Of a stretch of 64,000 nucleotides of DNA, positions 1 through 12,169 are shown one piece after another. Under the pieces are notes generated by a model, which was not told the origin of the DNA, ran no database searches, and worked only from the letters and a program-made list of their open reading frames with translations. The translations under genes and the position numbers were made by a program. Source of the stretch: Solirubrobacterales bacterium (GTDB lineage: Bacteria; Actinomycetota; Thermoleophilia; Solirubrobacterales; Solirubrobacteraceae); contig JAFAYV010000009.1 of NCBI GenBank assembly GCA_019240115.1, positions 62,001 through 126,000 on the forward strand. Direction: 5' to 3'. Position 1 is the stretch's first letter. Each line of letters starts with the position of its first letter.

Positions 1-770
1 CCGACCTCCTCATAGCCGGGCAGCGCCTCATAGAAGAAGTCGAACACGTCGTCGTTCATCGCCACGGCCTTCTTGATGAAGTCCAGGCAGCGCAGCAGCC
101 GGCTGAGGTAGTCGGTGAACAGCGTCGGTGTCGGGATCGTCCCGACCCCACCCGGATACACCGTCGAGGGATGCACGTGGCGTCCCTCCATCAGGCAGAT
201 CATCTCCCGTCCGATCCGGCTCATCAGCAGCGCTTCCTTATAGGTCTCGCCGGTGAACGGGTTGTAGGAGCGCATGATGTCAGCGACCGTGCGGTAGCCG
301 TGCAGCTCCGCGTGCGGAGCGTCGGCGCTCTGGGCCTTGGCCCACACCTTGGGGTTGGTCTCCTTGACCATCTGCTCGCAGAAATCCACGAACACCAGGT
401 TGTCCTGGAAGATGATGTGGTCGAAGATGTACTCCGCCGCCTCGCCCAGGTTGACGATCCACTCGCCCAGCGGCGGGGGCTTGACGCCGTAGGCCATCTG
501 CTGGGCGTAACAGGAGCAGACCGCGTGGTTGTCGCCGCAGATCCCGCAGATGCGGCTGGTGATGAAGTGCGCGTCGCGCGGATCCTTGCCCTTCATGAAC
601 ACGCTGTAGCCGCGAAACAGCGACGAGGTGCTCTTGCAGGAGACGACCTCGCGATTGTCGAAGTCGATCTTGGTGTAGATGCCCAGGTTGCCGACGATCC
701 GGGTGATCGGGTCCCAGGCCATGTCCACGAGCTTGCCGGCCTCCGGCTGGACTCTCTCCCTCACTGCCAT
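1..770 (-). CDS. hhyL: [NiFe]-hydrogenase large subunit, group 1h type (3' end cut by window)
   Basis: Catalytic subunit that carries the Ni-Fe centre and oxidises H2. Only the first 256 residues are present; the C-terminal nickel motif lies beyond the left edge. ATG at 768-770 follows a GAGGAGAC ribosome site. The N-terminal nickel motif at residues 73-85 reads RICGICGDNHAVC, with C75 and C78 as the ligand pair. The CGDNH form followed by CSCYAQ is what group 1h (former group 5) actinobacterial high-affinity hydrogenases carry. It lies 37 bp downstream of the small subunit in the same leftward operon. A role in scavenging atmospheric H2 is inferred from the family. Confidence 0.93.
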   Translation of the reverse strand, partial: MAVRERVQPEAGKLVDMAWDPITRIVGNLGIYTKIDFDNREVVSCKSTSSLFRGYSVFMKGKDPRDAHFITSRICGICGDNHAVCSCYAQQMAYGVKPPPLGEWIVNLGEAAEYIFDHIIFQDNLVFVDFCEQMVKETNPKVWAKAQSADAPHAELHGYRTVADIMRSYNPFTGETYKEALLMSRIGREMICLMEGRHVHPSTVYPGGVGTIPTPTLFTDYLSRLLRCLDFIKKAVAMNDDVFDFFYEALPGYEEV

Positions 771-807
771 ATCGGTCTCCTCTCGGTGCCTGACGTCTGC
801 CTATGGG

Positions 808-1860
808 TCACTGGTTGCCCCAGCGGGGCGTGTAACCGGTGGTCAGCTCGGCCCGGTTGTGGCGCCACTTGGTCTCTTTGTTCATCGTGGTGTTGGTGAT
901 GCCGCGCAGCTTGCGGATCATCGGGCCATAGACGCCGGTCACCGCCGAGGAGATGCCACCCCCCGGAGGCGCGTCCATGAACGGCATGAACTTGTCGGGG
1001 AAGCCCGGCATCGTGCACCCGATGCAGATTCCGCCGACGTTCGGGCAGCCGCCGATTCCCGCCATCCACCCGCGCTTGGGCACGTTGCAGTTGACCACCG
1101 GGCCCCAGCAGCCGATCTTGACCTGGCACTTGGGGGAGTTGTAGTCCTTGGCAAAGTCGCCCTGCTCGTAATAGCCGGCGCGGTCACAGCCCTCATGGAC
1201 GGTCTTGCCGAAGATCCACTGCGGTCGCAGAGCCTCGTCGAGCGGGATCGTCGGCGCCAGCCCCGCCGCCTGGTAGAGCAGCCAGGTCAGCGTCTCCATG
1301 AAGTTCTCCGGCTGCACCGGGCAGCCCGGCACGTTGACGATCGGCAGCCCTCCGGCCGAGCGAAAGTCCCAGCCCAGGTAGTCGGCCAGGCCCATGCAGC
1401 CGGTGGGGTTGCCGGCCATGGCATGGATCCCGCCGTAGGTCGCGCAGGTCCCGATCGCCACCACGCCCCACGCCTTGGGCGCCAGCCGGTCGATCCACCA
1501 GTTCAGCGTCAGCGGCTCCCCGGTGGTCTCGTCGTTGCCAAACGAGGTCCAGTAGCCCTCGCCGTTGATCTTCTCGTTGGGGATCGAGCCCTCGATCACC
1601 AGCACGAACGGCTTGTCCAGCTCGTCGCGGACCGCCTGGCGAAACGGCGCCAGGAACTCCTCTCCACCCAGCGTGGGCGACAGCACCTTGTTGTGGAGGT
1701 TGACCTTCGGCAGCCCCGGAATCGCGCCCAGCAGCACATCCTCGATCCCCGGCTGGCCGGCCGCGGTGATCGACACCGAGTCTCCGTCGCAGCTCATGCC
1801 CTCCGAGATCCAGAGGATGTGCACCTCGTCGACGCCCACCGGCTTGTCTTCAACGGCCAT
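808..1860 (-). CDS. hhyS: [NiFe]-hydrogenase small subunit, group 1h type
   Basis: Iron-sulfur subunit (350 aa) passing electrons from the Ni-Fe site. The proximal-cluster motif is C24-D-G-D27, so an aspartate replaces the usual second cysteine of CxxC; this substitution is known from group 1h oxygen-tolerant enzymes. Further cluster ligands are visible in GTCATYGG, VPGCPVQP, the HEGC distal motif and a cysteine-rich stretch around residues 245-295. No Tat signal or C-terminal membrane anchor is seen, unlike classical group 1 uptake enzymes. The ATG at 1858-1860 overlaps the end of hypA by 11 bp, so the two are probably translationally coupled. Confidence 0.95.
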   Translation of the reverse strand: MAVEDKPVGVDEVHILWISEGMSCDGDSVSITAAGQPGIEDVLLGAIPGLPKVNLHNKVLSPTLGGEEFLAPFRQAVRDELDKPFVLVIEGSIPNEKINGEGYWTSFGNDETTGEPLTLNWWIDRLAPKAWGVVAIGTCATYGGIHAMAGNPTGCMGLADYLGWDFRSAGGLPIVNVPGCPVQPENFMETLTWLLYQAAGLAPTIPLDEALRPQWIFGKTVHEGCDRAGYYEQGDFAKDYNSPKCQVKIGCWGPVVNCNVPKRGWMAGIGGCPNVGGICIGCTMPGFPDKFMPFMDAPPGGGISSAVTGVYGPMIRKLRGITNTTMNKETKWRHNRAELTTGYTPRWGNQ

Positions 1861-2218
1861 GGCATATCCCTTCGGTCGTCATCTGTTCCTCGAGCTCGAG
1901 CGCGTCGACCAGGAGCTCCTGCCCGGCCGCGATCTCCACATCCAGCCCGCCGCAGCCTTCGCACTGCAACGGAAACGCCGTCATCAACGTCTCGCTCCCG
2001 CAGGTCCGGCACCGTCCTCGCGCCGGCACCTCCTCGATCACCAACTCGGCACCCTCCAGCTCGGTCCCGTCGCAGAGCAGCGCAAACGCGAACTGCAGCG
2101 CCGAGGGCACCACCTGGCGCAGGTGGCCCACCCGGCACTCCACCCGGCACACCGAGCGTCCGGCCGCGTGGCGCGTGGCGATCTCCACGATGGCCTGCGC
2201 TAGCGACAGCTCGTGCAC
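1850..2218 (-). CDS. hypA: Hydrogenase nickel-insertion protein HypA
   Basis: Nickel chaperone (122 aa) that delivers Ni to the hydrogenase large subunit, normally with HypB. The start is GTG at 2216-2218, chosen because it gives the family N-terminus (M/V)HELSLAQ in which the histidine binds nickel. The C-terminal half carries two CxxC zinc knuckles, CRTC and CEGC. It sits 5 bp after hypE and overlaps the small-subunit start. HypB and HypF are not in the window and may lie beyond the left edge or elsewhere. Confidence 0.93.
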   Translation of the reverse strand: MHELSLAQAIVEIATRHAAGRSVCRVECRVGHLRQVVPSALQFAFALLCDGTELEGAELVIEEVPARGRCRTCGSETLMTAFPLQCEGCGGLDVEIAAGQELLVDALELEEQMTTEGICHGR

Positions 2219-2223
2219 GGTCT

Positions 2224-3326
2224 TCAGCAGATCCTGGGCAGCGGGTCGCCGACGAGCTGGTCCATCACGCGTCGTCCGCCGAAGGCGGTCTGCACCATCA
2301 CCATCCCGGGCGGCTCGGGGCGCACCTCGCCGATCGCCGCCGCCTCCTCGCACCCGGCCACCCGTCGGAGCGCGGCGAGCGCGCCGTCCGCCGCCTCGCG
2401 CGCGACGAACGCCACCAGGCGGCCCTCGTTGGCGATGTACATCGGATCGATCCCGAGCAGCTCGGCGGCCGCGGCGACCACCGGCGCGATCGGCACGTCG
2501 GCCTCGCGCACGACGAGCCCGACGCCGGAGGCGCGCGCGAGCTCGTTGAGCACCGAGGCCACGCCGCCGCGGGTGGCATCGCGCAGGCAGTGCAGCGCCT
2601 CGCCCGCGCACCCGAGCAGGGCGTCGGCCGCGGGCCACAGCGAGCAGGTGTCGGACTCCACCTCGGCGTCGAGGTCGAACTGGTCGCGCGCGAGCATGAT
2701 CGCGGTCCCGTGCTCCCCGATCGGGCCCGAGACGAGGATCTGATCGCCGGACCGCAGACCGGCGGTGCTCAGCCGGGCCCGGGGATCGACGGCGCCAACC
2801 CCGGTGGTGCTGAGGTACATGCCGTCGGCGAGACCGCGGGGGACGACCTTGGTGTCGCCGCCGACGATCTCGACCTCGGCCGCCTGCGCCGCGCGGGCGA
2901 TCGCCTCCACCTCGGCGCGCAGCACGTCGGAGGGCAGCCCCTCCTCGAGGATCATCGCCACGGTCAGCGCGGTCGCCTTGGCGCCAGCCATCGCCAGGTC
3001 GTTGACCGTCCCGTTGACCGCGAGCTCGCCGATCGAGCCGCCGGGGAAGCGCAGCGGGGACACGACGAAGCTGTCGGCGGTCATCGCCAGCCGCGCGCCG
3101 CCGATCGTCACCCCGCCGGCGTCGCCGAGCGCCTGAAGCGTCTCTGAGCCGAAGGCGGGCACGAGCAGGCCCTCGATCAGCGTCTGGGTCGCCTTGCCGC
3201 CCGCGCCGTGGGCGAGCGTGATCTGATCGTCGCGGAACCGCGCCCGCTTCGCGCGCGCGGTCTCGATGATCTGCAGGACCCGCTGCTCGCGGTCGGTGGG
3301 CGGCGGACGGGTGGGAGCCGATTCGC

Positions 3327-3330
<4 letters not shown>
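2224..3330 (-). CDS. hypE: Hydrogenase maturation protein HypE
   Basis: HypE (368 aa) dehydrates a carbamoylated C-terminal cysteine to the thiocyanate that supplies the CN ligands of the active-site iron. The protein ends in PRIC, the conserved tail whose last cysteine is modified. N-terminal HGAGGK and GGDTKVVP match the AIR-synthase/PurM-like ATP fold, and CLRDATRGG is a family motif. The ATG at 3328-3330 overlaps the hypD stop in an ATGA arrangement, which fixes the start. HypF, which supplies the carbamoyl group, is not in the window. Confidence 0.95.
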
Positions 3331-4438
<1,108 letters not shown>

Positions 4439-4442
<4 letters not shown>

Positions 4443-4663
4443 GAGGCCGCCTCCAACGTCGCGATCGCCACGCCCGCGTGGACGAGCAGGTGGTCGCCGG
4501 CGCCGACCGGCCCGACGAGGTCGATCGCGACCTCGTGGGTGTCACCGGCGGCGTCGCGACACACGGCGGTCACCGCGTCGGCGGCGGTGACGCGCATCGG
4601 CACGCCCTCGTCGCCGCACGTGATGCAGTGCGGATCGTCGACGCGGCATGCCTGCGCGGTCAT
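4439..4663 (-). CDS. HypC/HupF-family paralogue lacking the N-terminal cysteine
   Basis: A 74-residue protein of the HypC/HupF fold encoded between hypC and hypD. It has CITCGDEGVPMRV near residues 13-25, a form found in actinobacterial hyp clusters. Instead of the N-terminal Met-Cys of HypC it begins MTAQACRV, so the residue by which HypC holds iron and the large subunit is missing or displaced to C6. The VGDHLLVHAGVAI-like end matches the beta-barrel of HypC. It overlaps hypC and hypD by 4 bp each. A partner or specificity role beside HypC is inferred. Confidence 0.8.
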
Positions 4664-4938
4664 TCGATCACGCTCGCCTTGAGCTCCTCGAGCTCCTGCT
4701 CATAGTCCGCGCCCATCCGCTGGAGCAGGTCGAGGGTGGCGTGCGCCTCCTCCTCGTCGACCTTGGACAGCGCGAAGCCGACGTGGATGAGCACCCAGTC
4801 TCCGGGCCGGGCGCGATCGCCGTCGGTGGTCAGAAGACTGACATTGATGTTGCGCCGCACGCCCACGACGTCGACCTTGGCGATCTGGTTGGCCTCGTCG
4901 ACCAGCTCGATCACCTGTCCGGGAATCGCCAGGCACAT
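4660..4938 (-). CDS. hypC: Hydrogenase assembly chaperone HypC
   Basis: Small chaperone (92 aa) that carries the iron unit to the apo large subunit with HypD. The start at 4936-4938 gives MCLAIPGQV, whose Cys2 is the essential residue, and is preceded by GAGGAGG with good spacing; an upstream in-frame start would bury this motif. GDWVLIHVGFAL is the family's C-terminal beta-strand motif. This is the first gene of the leftward hydrogenase operon, so the promoter should lie in 4939-5148. Confidence 0.94.
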   Translation of the reverse strand: MCLAIPGQVIELVDEANQIAKVDVVGVRRNINVSLLTTDGDRARPGDWVLIHVGFALSKVDEEEAHATLDLLQRMGADYEQELEELKASVIE

Positions 4939-5041
4939 CGCTCTCGGCCTCCTCTCTCGACTCCGGCAGCGTTCGGTGACCACGTCGCCGAGCGCCGGTC
5001 AAGGTGTTGTACCAGTCTCAGGGGCGTCGGCCATGCCGCGT

Positions 5042-5071
5042 GTAATTCGGGTGACGGTAATCCGCGTTACG
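5042..5071. promoter_or_regulatory. Tandem 15-bp direct repeat between hypC and crp-like gene
   Basis: Two adjacent copies, GTAATTCGGGTGACG (5042-5056) and GTAATCCGCGTTACG (5057-5071), agree at 12 of 15 positions. The second copy contains GTAA-N6-TTAC dyad symmetry. They lie in the only divergent gap of the hydrogenase locus, about 104 bp upstream of hypC and 78 bp upstream of the Crp-like gene. A regulator binding site is the natural guess. Binding by the neighbouring Crp-like protein is inference. Confidence 0.5.
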
Positions 5072-5148
5072 CTCGCGTCGATGCGAGCCGACGCACGCGC
5101 GGGCGTATGCTCGGTGCCGGCAGATCGCGAGGCGGAGGCGGCGAGGGT

Positions 5149-6000
5149 GTGAGCGAGCGTTCGGGAGAGCGCCATGGCGATGATGGAGTGCAGCCGGCGC
5201 TGCACTCCCCCTGGGCCGCGGCGCCCCGTGAGCGCAGGCCGCGCTCGGTCGCCTACCGCTCTCTGCTCGACCTCGATCTCGATCTCGCCGAGTCGCTCGA
5301 CCGGCGGATGCGCCCCGCGGCGCGTGCGGCCGCGACGGCGCTGACCTTCGAGGCCGAGGCCGGCGACGTCGCGCTCGGCGACCGGCTCGCCGCCTGCGCG
5401 CCCGGACCGGGGGTCCTCGTGCTCGACGGCGTGCTCGCGCTCAACGTCCGGGTCGGGGATCGCATCGCCGCCGAGCTCCTCGGCCCCGGCGATCTCGTCG
5501 AGCCCGGCGCGACCGAGGGCGACGATCTGTTGGCCGTCGCCACCGAGTGGCGCGGCCTGCAGGCGACGCGCTACGCGATGCTCGACGGCGACTTCGCGCA
5601 GCGCGTGCTGGCGTGGCCGCAGTTGACGCAGGCGCTGCTGCGACGCGGGCAGCGGCGGGCGCGCAACCTGAACATCCAGCGGGCGATCGCCTGCCAGCCC
5701 CGCCTCGAGGTGCGCCTGGCCCTGCTGCTGTGGCACCTCGCCGCGCGTTGGGGACGGGTCGAGCCGAGCGGGATCCGCCTGGCGCTGCCGCTCACCCATC
5801 AGCTGCTCGGCCGGCTGATCGGGGCCGAGCGCCCGTCGGTCTCCCACGCCCTGGGGCGCCTCGCGCGCGCGGGAATGGTCACCGGCCACGGGGATGAGTG
5901 GCACCTGCACGGCGCCCAGGATCAGCTCGCGGGCATACTCGACCCAGCCGGCCGCGTACGCTCGTTCACGGGCACCGCCGCGGCGCCCGGTCGGGCTTGA
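5149..6000 (+). CDS. Crp/Fnr-family transcriptional regulator
   Basis: A 283-residue regulator: an N-terminal beta-roll sensor region (about 50-140) with no obvious cAMP or Fe-S cysteine signature, and a C-terminal winged helix (about 205-265). LPLTHQLLGRLIGAERPSVSHALGRL corresponds to the Crp helix-turn-helix, where the usual 'T-R-E-T-V-S-R' becomes 'A-E-R-P-S-V-S-H'; it is split here as LPLTHQLLGRLIG and AERPSVSHALGRL. GTG at 5149 is preferred because GGAGG lies 10 bp upstream. The reading frame is open further upstream, but that would overlap hypC antisense. Divergence from the hydrogenase operon suggests it controls that operon. Confidence 0.82.
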   Translation: MSERSGERHGDDGVQPALHSPWAAAPRERRPRSVAYRSLLDLDLDLAESLDRRMRPAARAAATALTFEAEAGDVALGDRLAACAPGPGVLVLDGVLALNVRVGDRIAAELLGPGDLVEPGATEGDDLLAVATEWRGLQATRYAMLDGDFAQRVLAWPQLTQALLRRGQRRARNLNIQRAIACQPRLEVRLALLLWHLAARWGRVEPSGIRLALPLTHQLLGRLIGAERPSVSHALGRLARAGMVTGHGDEWHLHGAQDQLAGILDPAGRVRSFTGTAAAPGRA

Positions 6001-6332
6001 CCAAGGCCGGGGCATCGTCGCGTGGGAATCCAACAGAGCCATCCGCGTCGGCGGGAGCCTGCCGGACCCGCTGACCGCGCTCGAGCGAGGTCTGCGCGAG
6101 CGTGCCTTCGGCCGTTACCTCGACGTCTCACCCGGTCAGCGCGCCGCACCCGGTGATAGGCATCGTCGGTTCCGGCCGCTGTCAAGCAGCAGCGCGACGA
6201 GCGCGGAGGCGTCCCAGACGACGCGCCCACGGCTGCAATCCAGCAGCGAAGCCACCAGGTTGCAGGCACAAGCTGCTCGCCGATGACCGCAGCTCTGTCA
6301 TCGGCCGCCGAGCGGCGGAGTCGGTTGCGCGC
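6001..6332. other. Intergenic stretch with no supported gene
   Basis: About 330 bp between the Crp-like gene and a small zinc-ribbon gene. Reading frames here have poor initiation sites and no recognisable motif. I see no clear terminator or promoter. Confidence 0.5.
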
Positions 6333-6422
6333 CTACCAGGCCTGGGCGCCACCGCAGTGAGGGCAATCGACCGACGTCGAGACCAGGGCCTTGAACACGA
6401 AGCCGCAGGGGCAGGTGTACAT
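6333..6422 (-). CDS. Very small zinc-ribbon protein
   Basis: A 29-residue protein with CPCG and CPHCGG, i.e. two cysteine knuckles 14 residues apart, as in short rubredoxin-like/zinc-ribbon proteins. ATG at 6420-6422 has a weak AGGA 8 bases upstream. The frame is open much further upstream on the minus strand, so a longer protein is possible, but the upstream residues are compositionally poor. Function unknown; the metal-binding call rests only on the cysteine spacing. Confidence 0.45.
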   Translation of the reverse strand: MYTCPCGFVFKALVSTSVDCPHCGGAQAW

Positions 6423-6753
6423 GGCCGCATCCTGCGACGCGCCGAGCTCGCGGCGGCGGCGCGCGGAGGCCTGAGTCGTCGACGGGGTCGATGACGAGGC
6501 GGTCGAGGCGGCAGCTGGGCGGTTCCCCGCTCGCCCCGAGCGCTCCTCCCGGTGGCGCCGCAGCCTTGCGGCGCCGGTTTTGCTTCTGGAAAGCACGTCT
6601 ATCCCGAGTAACGGCGACATCGCAGAATGGTTTCGCGCCCGAGGCGATTTTCCCGTTCGCGCTAACACGACGCTAATCTGACGGATTGCGCCGGTCGCGC
6701 CGCGCCGGCAGCGGCGATGCCCGGGCGGGCGGGCGTGCGACAATCCGGGCGGC
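6423..6753. other. Intergenic stretch upstream of ccmE
   Basis: About 330 bp with no supported coding region. It contains a locally less GC-rich patch around 6595-6690 (for example GCTAACACGACGCTAATC at 6660-6677), which may hold the ccm promoter. No convincing -35/-10 pair was identified. Confidence 0.4.
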
Positions 6754-7167
6754 ATGGATCCGAGTCGCAAGCGGGCGATACGCCTGTCGGTCGCCCTCAC
6801 CGTGGCTCTCCTGCTCGCGGGCGCCCTCGTCTACACGAGCTTCTCCGCGGGCCGGGAGGAGCTGACCGCGGCGCAGCTGCTGCGTCAGGCCCGGCCGGGG
6901 CAATCCTACGTGCTGGCGGGCACGGTGCTCAACGGCTCGGTCCACCGCACCGGCGACGCCCTGCTGTTCAGCGTCCGCGACCCCAAGCAGCACGTCGCGG
7001 TCCCGGTCAGCTACACGGGCGAGATCCCCGATCCGTTCGCGCAGGGTCGGGCAGTGCTCGTCACGGTGCGCAGGGGGTCCGGCGCCGGCTCGGGGTTCAT
7101 CGGGCAGCAGAACTCGCTGACGACCAAGTGCCCGTCGAAGTACAAGGCCGCGGCGGCCTCGTACTGA
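6754..7167 (+). CDS. ccmE: Cytochrome c maturation haem chaperone CcmE, CxxxY type
   Basis: Membrane-anchored periplasmic haem chaperone (137 aa). One N-terminal membrane segment (about 10-30) is followed by an OB-fold with VLAGTVLNGSV near residues 53-63. The haem-binding site is C126-P-S-K-Y130, where most proteobacterial proteins have HxxxY; CxxxY forms are known from Desulfovibrio, archaea and some actinobacteria. It lies 25 bp upstream of ccmF. CcmA, B, C, G and H genes are not in the window. Confidence 0.9.
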   Translation: MDPSRKRAIRLSVALTVALLLAGALVYTSFSAGREELTAAQLLRQARPGQSYVLAGTVLNGSVHRTGDALLFSVRDPKQHVAVPVSYTGEIPDPFAQGRAVLVTVRRGSGAGSGFIGQQNSLTTKCPSKYKAAAASY

Positions 7168-7192
7168 TGATGCGCGGCGCCGGGGCGAGCTG

Positions 7193-9418
<2,226 letters not shown>

Positions 9419-9425
9419 GCCGGCG

Positions 9426-9797
9426 ATGGACCTCGTGATCATCTTCGTCGTGCTCGCGGTGGCGATCTACGCCATCTCGGGGCCGCTGCTGGCGGCGCGT
9501 GGCCCGGCGGCCGAGGCCGACGATCCGGTCGCGGGCGATCCGGCGACGGTCATCGAGCCCGGCGATCCGATGTCGGCGTCCGACGGTCCGGAGCTGGATC
9601 TCATCGCCGAGCTCGAGGCCGCCCGCGATGCCAAGTATCAGGAGATCCGGGACGCCGAGCTCGACCTGCGGACCGGCAAGCTCTCCGACGAGGACTATCA
9701 GGCGATCGACCAGACGCTGCGTGCCGAGGCGGTCGGGATCCTGCACGAGCTCGACCGCGCGCGCGAATCCGAGCGCGAGCTACCATCCGCATCATGA
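9426..9797 (+). CDS. Small CcmI-like membrane protein
   Basis: A 123-residue protein with one N-terminal membrane helix (about 3-25), an acidic linker, and a short helical segment containing ELEAARDAKYQEIRDAELDLRTGKLSDEDY (split: ELEAARDAKYQEIRDAE, LDLRTGKLSDEDY). The latter is the pattern of the N-terminal part of CcmI/CcmH-like proteins in cytochrome c maturation loci. No TPR region follows, so it is only the membrane-anchored front half of CcmI. It sits 7 bp after ccmF and overlaps secG by 4 bp. ATG at 9426 is chosen over an upstream frame position because it begins the membrane segment. Confidence 0.7.
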   Translation: MDLVIIFVVLAVAIYAISGPLLAARGPAAEADDPVAGDPATVIEPGDPMSASDGPELDLIAELEAARDAKYQEIRDAELDLRTGKLSDEDYQAIDQTLRAEAVGILHELDRARESERELPSAS

Positions 9798-10021
9798 CGG
9801 CGATCCTCGACTTCGTCCAGATCGTGCTCTGCGTGGGGTTGATCTTCCTGATCCTCATGCACTCGGGCAAGGACTCCGGGCTCTCGGGCGCGTTCGGGGT
9901 CGGCACCGGCGCCGGACCCCTCGGCGGCGGCTCGCTCGTGGAGCGCAACCTGAACCGCTGGACGATCGCCTTCGCGATCCTGTTCGTGGTCAACACGATC
10001 GTGTTGATCAAGATCAGCTAG
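9794..10021 (+). CDS. secG: Preprotein translocase subunit SecG
   Basis: Small SecYEG subunit (75 aa) with two membrane helices (about 4-22 and 54-73). The loop contains the family-type HSGKDSGLSGAFG and a glycine-rich LGGGS stretch. It overlaps the CcmI-like gene in an ATGA arrangement, so it is probably the last gene of the ccm transcript. Length matches the family. Confidence 0.93.
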   Translation: MTAILDFVQIVLCVGLIFLILMHSGKDSGLSGAFGVGTGAGPLGGGSLVERNLNRWTIAFAILFVVNTIVLIKIS

Positions 10022-10155
10022 CGTCGCGCGCCCGACTGGTGGCGCTCGCCGCCCGATGGCGAGGTTCCCAAGACCTCATCAACTTTGTTGCACATCGGTC
10101 CTTAATGCAGTAAGTGTTCCAGGCAACGGGAATCGTCGGACCGGGAGAGATGACG

Positions 10156-12027
10156 ATGCGGGGATCGGGACGATCTGCGGCTGCGCGCCGTGGGAAGGTG
10201 TGGCGGGGCGCGGTCGTCGGCCTCGCGTTGTCGCTCGCGGGGCTGGGCGCGACGCGCGTCGCCGCCGGGTCGTCGACGGCGCGCGCCGATGCGACGCTCG
10301 CGCCCGGCGCGCTGGATCCGAGCTTCGGCAGCGGAGGCATGCTGACGACCACCTTCGCGGGCGCGGACGCCCGAGCGGGGGCGATCGCGATCGACACCAG
10401 CGGCCGGATCGTGGTCGGCGGGTTCTCCAGCAGCCACTCCGGGGACTTCGCGGTCGCTCGCTACACGTCGAGCGGGGCGTTGGACTCGAGCTTCGGCAGC
10501 GGCAACGGGACGGCGAGCTTTGACTTCTCTGGCGACGACGACGTCGAGCAGGCGCTGGCCGTCGATCCGCACGACGGGCGGATCGCCCTGGCCGGCGAGA
10601 CCTTCACGACGAACACCGCACCGCACTTCGCGCTGCAGGTCGTCAACGCCAACGGCACGCCGGACACGGCGTTTGGGACCGCGCACAACGGTCAGGTGAC
10701 GACCAGCCTCGGTACCGACAGCACCATCTTCGGCGTCGCATTCGACTCCCAGGGGCGCATCGTCGTCGCGGGCTACGCCTACAACGGAACCCAGGACGTG
10801 TTCGCCCTGGCCCGCTACAACCCCGACGGGTCGCTCGACACGACGTTCGGACCCGGCGGGACCGGAACCGTCCTGACGCCGATCGCCGCGCACGCGATCG
10901 GCTCCGCGATCGCGATCGACTCCCAGGGGCGGATCGTGGTCGCGGGCACCGCGAACGCCACCGGGGGCGCAGACGAGGTCGCGATCGCCCGGTACGGCGC
11001 GAACGGCACGCTCGACTCGAGCTTCGCCGGCGGCGGCACGCTGACGTTCGGGATCGGCACCACGGGCAGCGGCGTCAACGCGATGGCAGTCGATACGCAA
11101 GGGCGCGTCGTGCTCGGGGGCTTCAGCGAGCAACCCGGCGGCACCGACGACCTTGCCGTCATGCGCGTGACCGCGAGCGGGAGTCTCGACCGGTCGTTCG
11201 GTCAGGGCGGGAGCGGAAGCGTGACGGCGGCGCCCGGCCAGGACGAGGACCCCTCGCGCTCGATCGGGATCGACGCCCACGGCCGGATCGTGTACGGCGC
11301 CACCGGCTCCGACGGCAACTTCGACCTCGTCCGCTACAACACCGACGGCAGCCCGGACACGACATTCAACGGCACCGGCGAGGTCACGGCCAAGCTCGGC
11401 GCCGGCGCCGGCGCCGGCTTGAAGGCTCCCCCCGCCGCCCTGGCGGTCGACCCCCAGGACCGGATCGTCCTCGCCGGCACGACCGGGTCGGGATCGACGA
11501 GCGCCTTCGCCCTCGCGCGCTACATCGGCGATGCCGGCAGCTCGGGCGGCGGCGGGTCCGGCGGCGGCGGATCCGGTGGTAGCGGTTCCGGCAGTGGTGG
11601 CGGCGGCGCGGCGACGCGCACGGTGACGGCGCCGATCGGCAACCGGAAGTTCACCCTCTCGACCGCGGTTCCCCGGGGATGCCTGGCCAGGTCGGCGAGG
11701 CTGAGCACGTCACTGACCGCCACGACGATCGCCGGCTCGGGCACGGGGAAGCTGCGCTTGGTCAAGGCGCGCTTCTTCATCGACCGCGGCATCCGCCGCG
11801 TCTACCATCGGACCCGGCACCGACACGGCAAGACGATCCGTCAGACGATCGTCACCTACTCCCCAAACCGCACCGCCACCGCGTTGCCGGCCGACGTGTC
11901 GTTCGCGCTGCGCGGGTTGAGGTCGGGATCGCACGCGCTGAGCGTCAAGCTGACGTTCGACGGGACGGTCGCCCACCGCACCGTGTCGGTGACCCGGACG
12001 CTGCATCAGACCTTCAGGGTCTGCTAG
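10156..12027 (+). CDS. Secreted delta-60 repeat protein
   Basis: A 623-residue exported protein. The N-terminus has basic residues, a hydrophobic stretch (GAVVGLALSLAGLG) and an Ala-rich signal-peptidase-like region. Then follow about seven to eight repeats of the delta-60 type, each with LDxSFG and a downstream D-x-x-GRIVV(A/G)G strand; these are predicted beta-propeller-like blades. A Gly/Ser linker (about 460-490) leads to a C-terminal beta-rich domain ending in cysteine. ATG at 10156 has GGGAG 8 bases upstream; ATG at 10150 would be too close to it. A cell-surface or extracellular role is inferred. Confidence 0.82.
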   Translation: MRGSGRSAAARRGKVWRGAVVGLALSLAGLGATRVAAGSSTARADATLAPGALDPSFGSGGMLTTTFAGADARAGAIAIDTSGRIVVGGFSSSHSGDFAVARYTSSGALDSSFGSGNGTASFDFSGDDDVEQALAVDPHDGRIALAGETFTTNTAPHFALQVVNANGTPDTAFGTAHNGQVTTSLGTDSTIFGVAFDSQGRIVVAGYAYNGTQDVFALARYNPDGSLDTTFGPGGTGTVLTPIAAHAIGSAIAIDSQGRIVVAGTANATGGADEVAIARYGANGTLDSSFAGGGTLTFGIGTTGSGVNAMAVDTQGRVVLGGFSEQPGGTDDLAVMRVTASGSLDRSFGQGGSGSVTAAPGQDEDPSRSIGIDAHGRIVYGATGSDGNFDLVRYNTDGSPDTTFNGTGEVTAKLGAGAGAGLKAPPAALAVDPQDRIVLAGTTGSGSTSAFALARYIGDAGSSGGGGSGGGGSGGSGSGSGGGGAATRTVTAPIGNRKFTLSTAVPRGCLARSARLSTSLTATTIAGSGTGKLRLVKARFFIDRGIRRVYHRTRHRHGKTIRQTIVTYSPNRTATALPADVSFALRGLRSGSHALSVKLTFDGTVAHRTVSVTRTLHQTFRVC

Positions 12028-12169
12028 CGCCGCGTTGGTCTTACCGCCAGGAGACGTTCAAGCCGTCGGTCCGATCTGCGTCACCGCGCGATCGAGTTTT
12101 CGCAAGTTCCTGAAGGCGCCCGTTCCCCGGCGCCCGCGAGCCGATCACATCCAGGCATCGTAGATCCGT

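Noticed and set aside
679-3147. Long plus-strand open frame over the hydrogenase genes
   Set aside because: It is antisense to hhyS, hypA and hypE, with biased Arg/His/Ala composition and no motif; a by-product of very high GC at third positions.
4648-5148. N-terminal extension of the Crp-like regulator
   Set aside because: The frame is open upstream but runs antisense to hypC and through the promoter gap; GTG 5149 has a proper ribosome site and gives family length.
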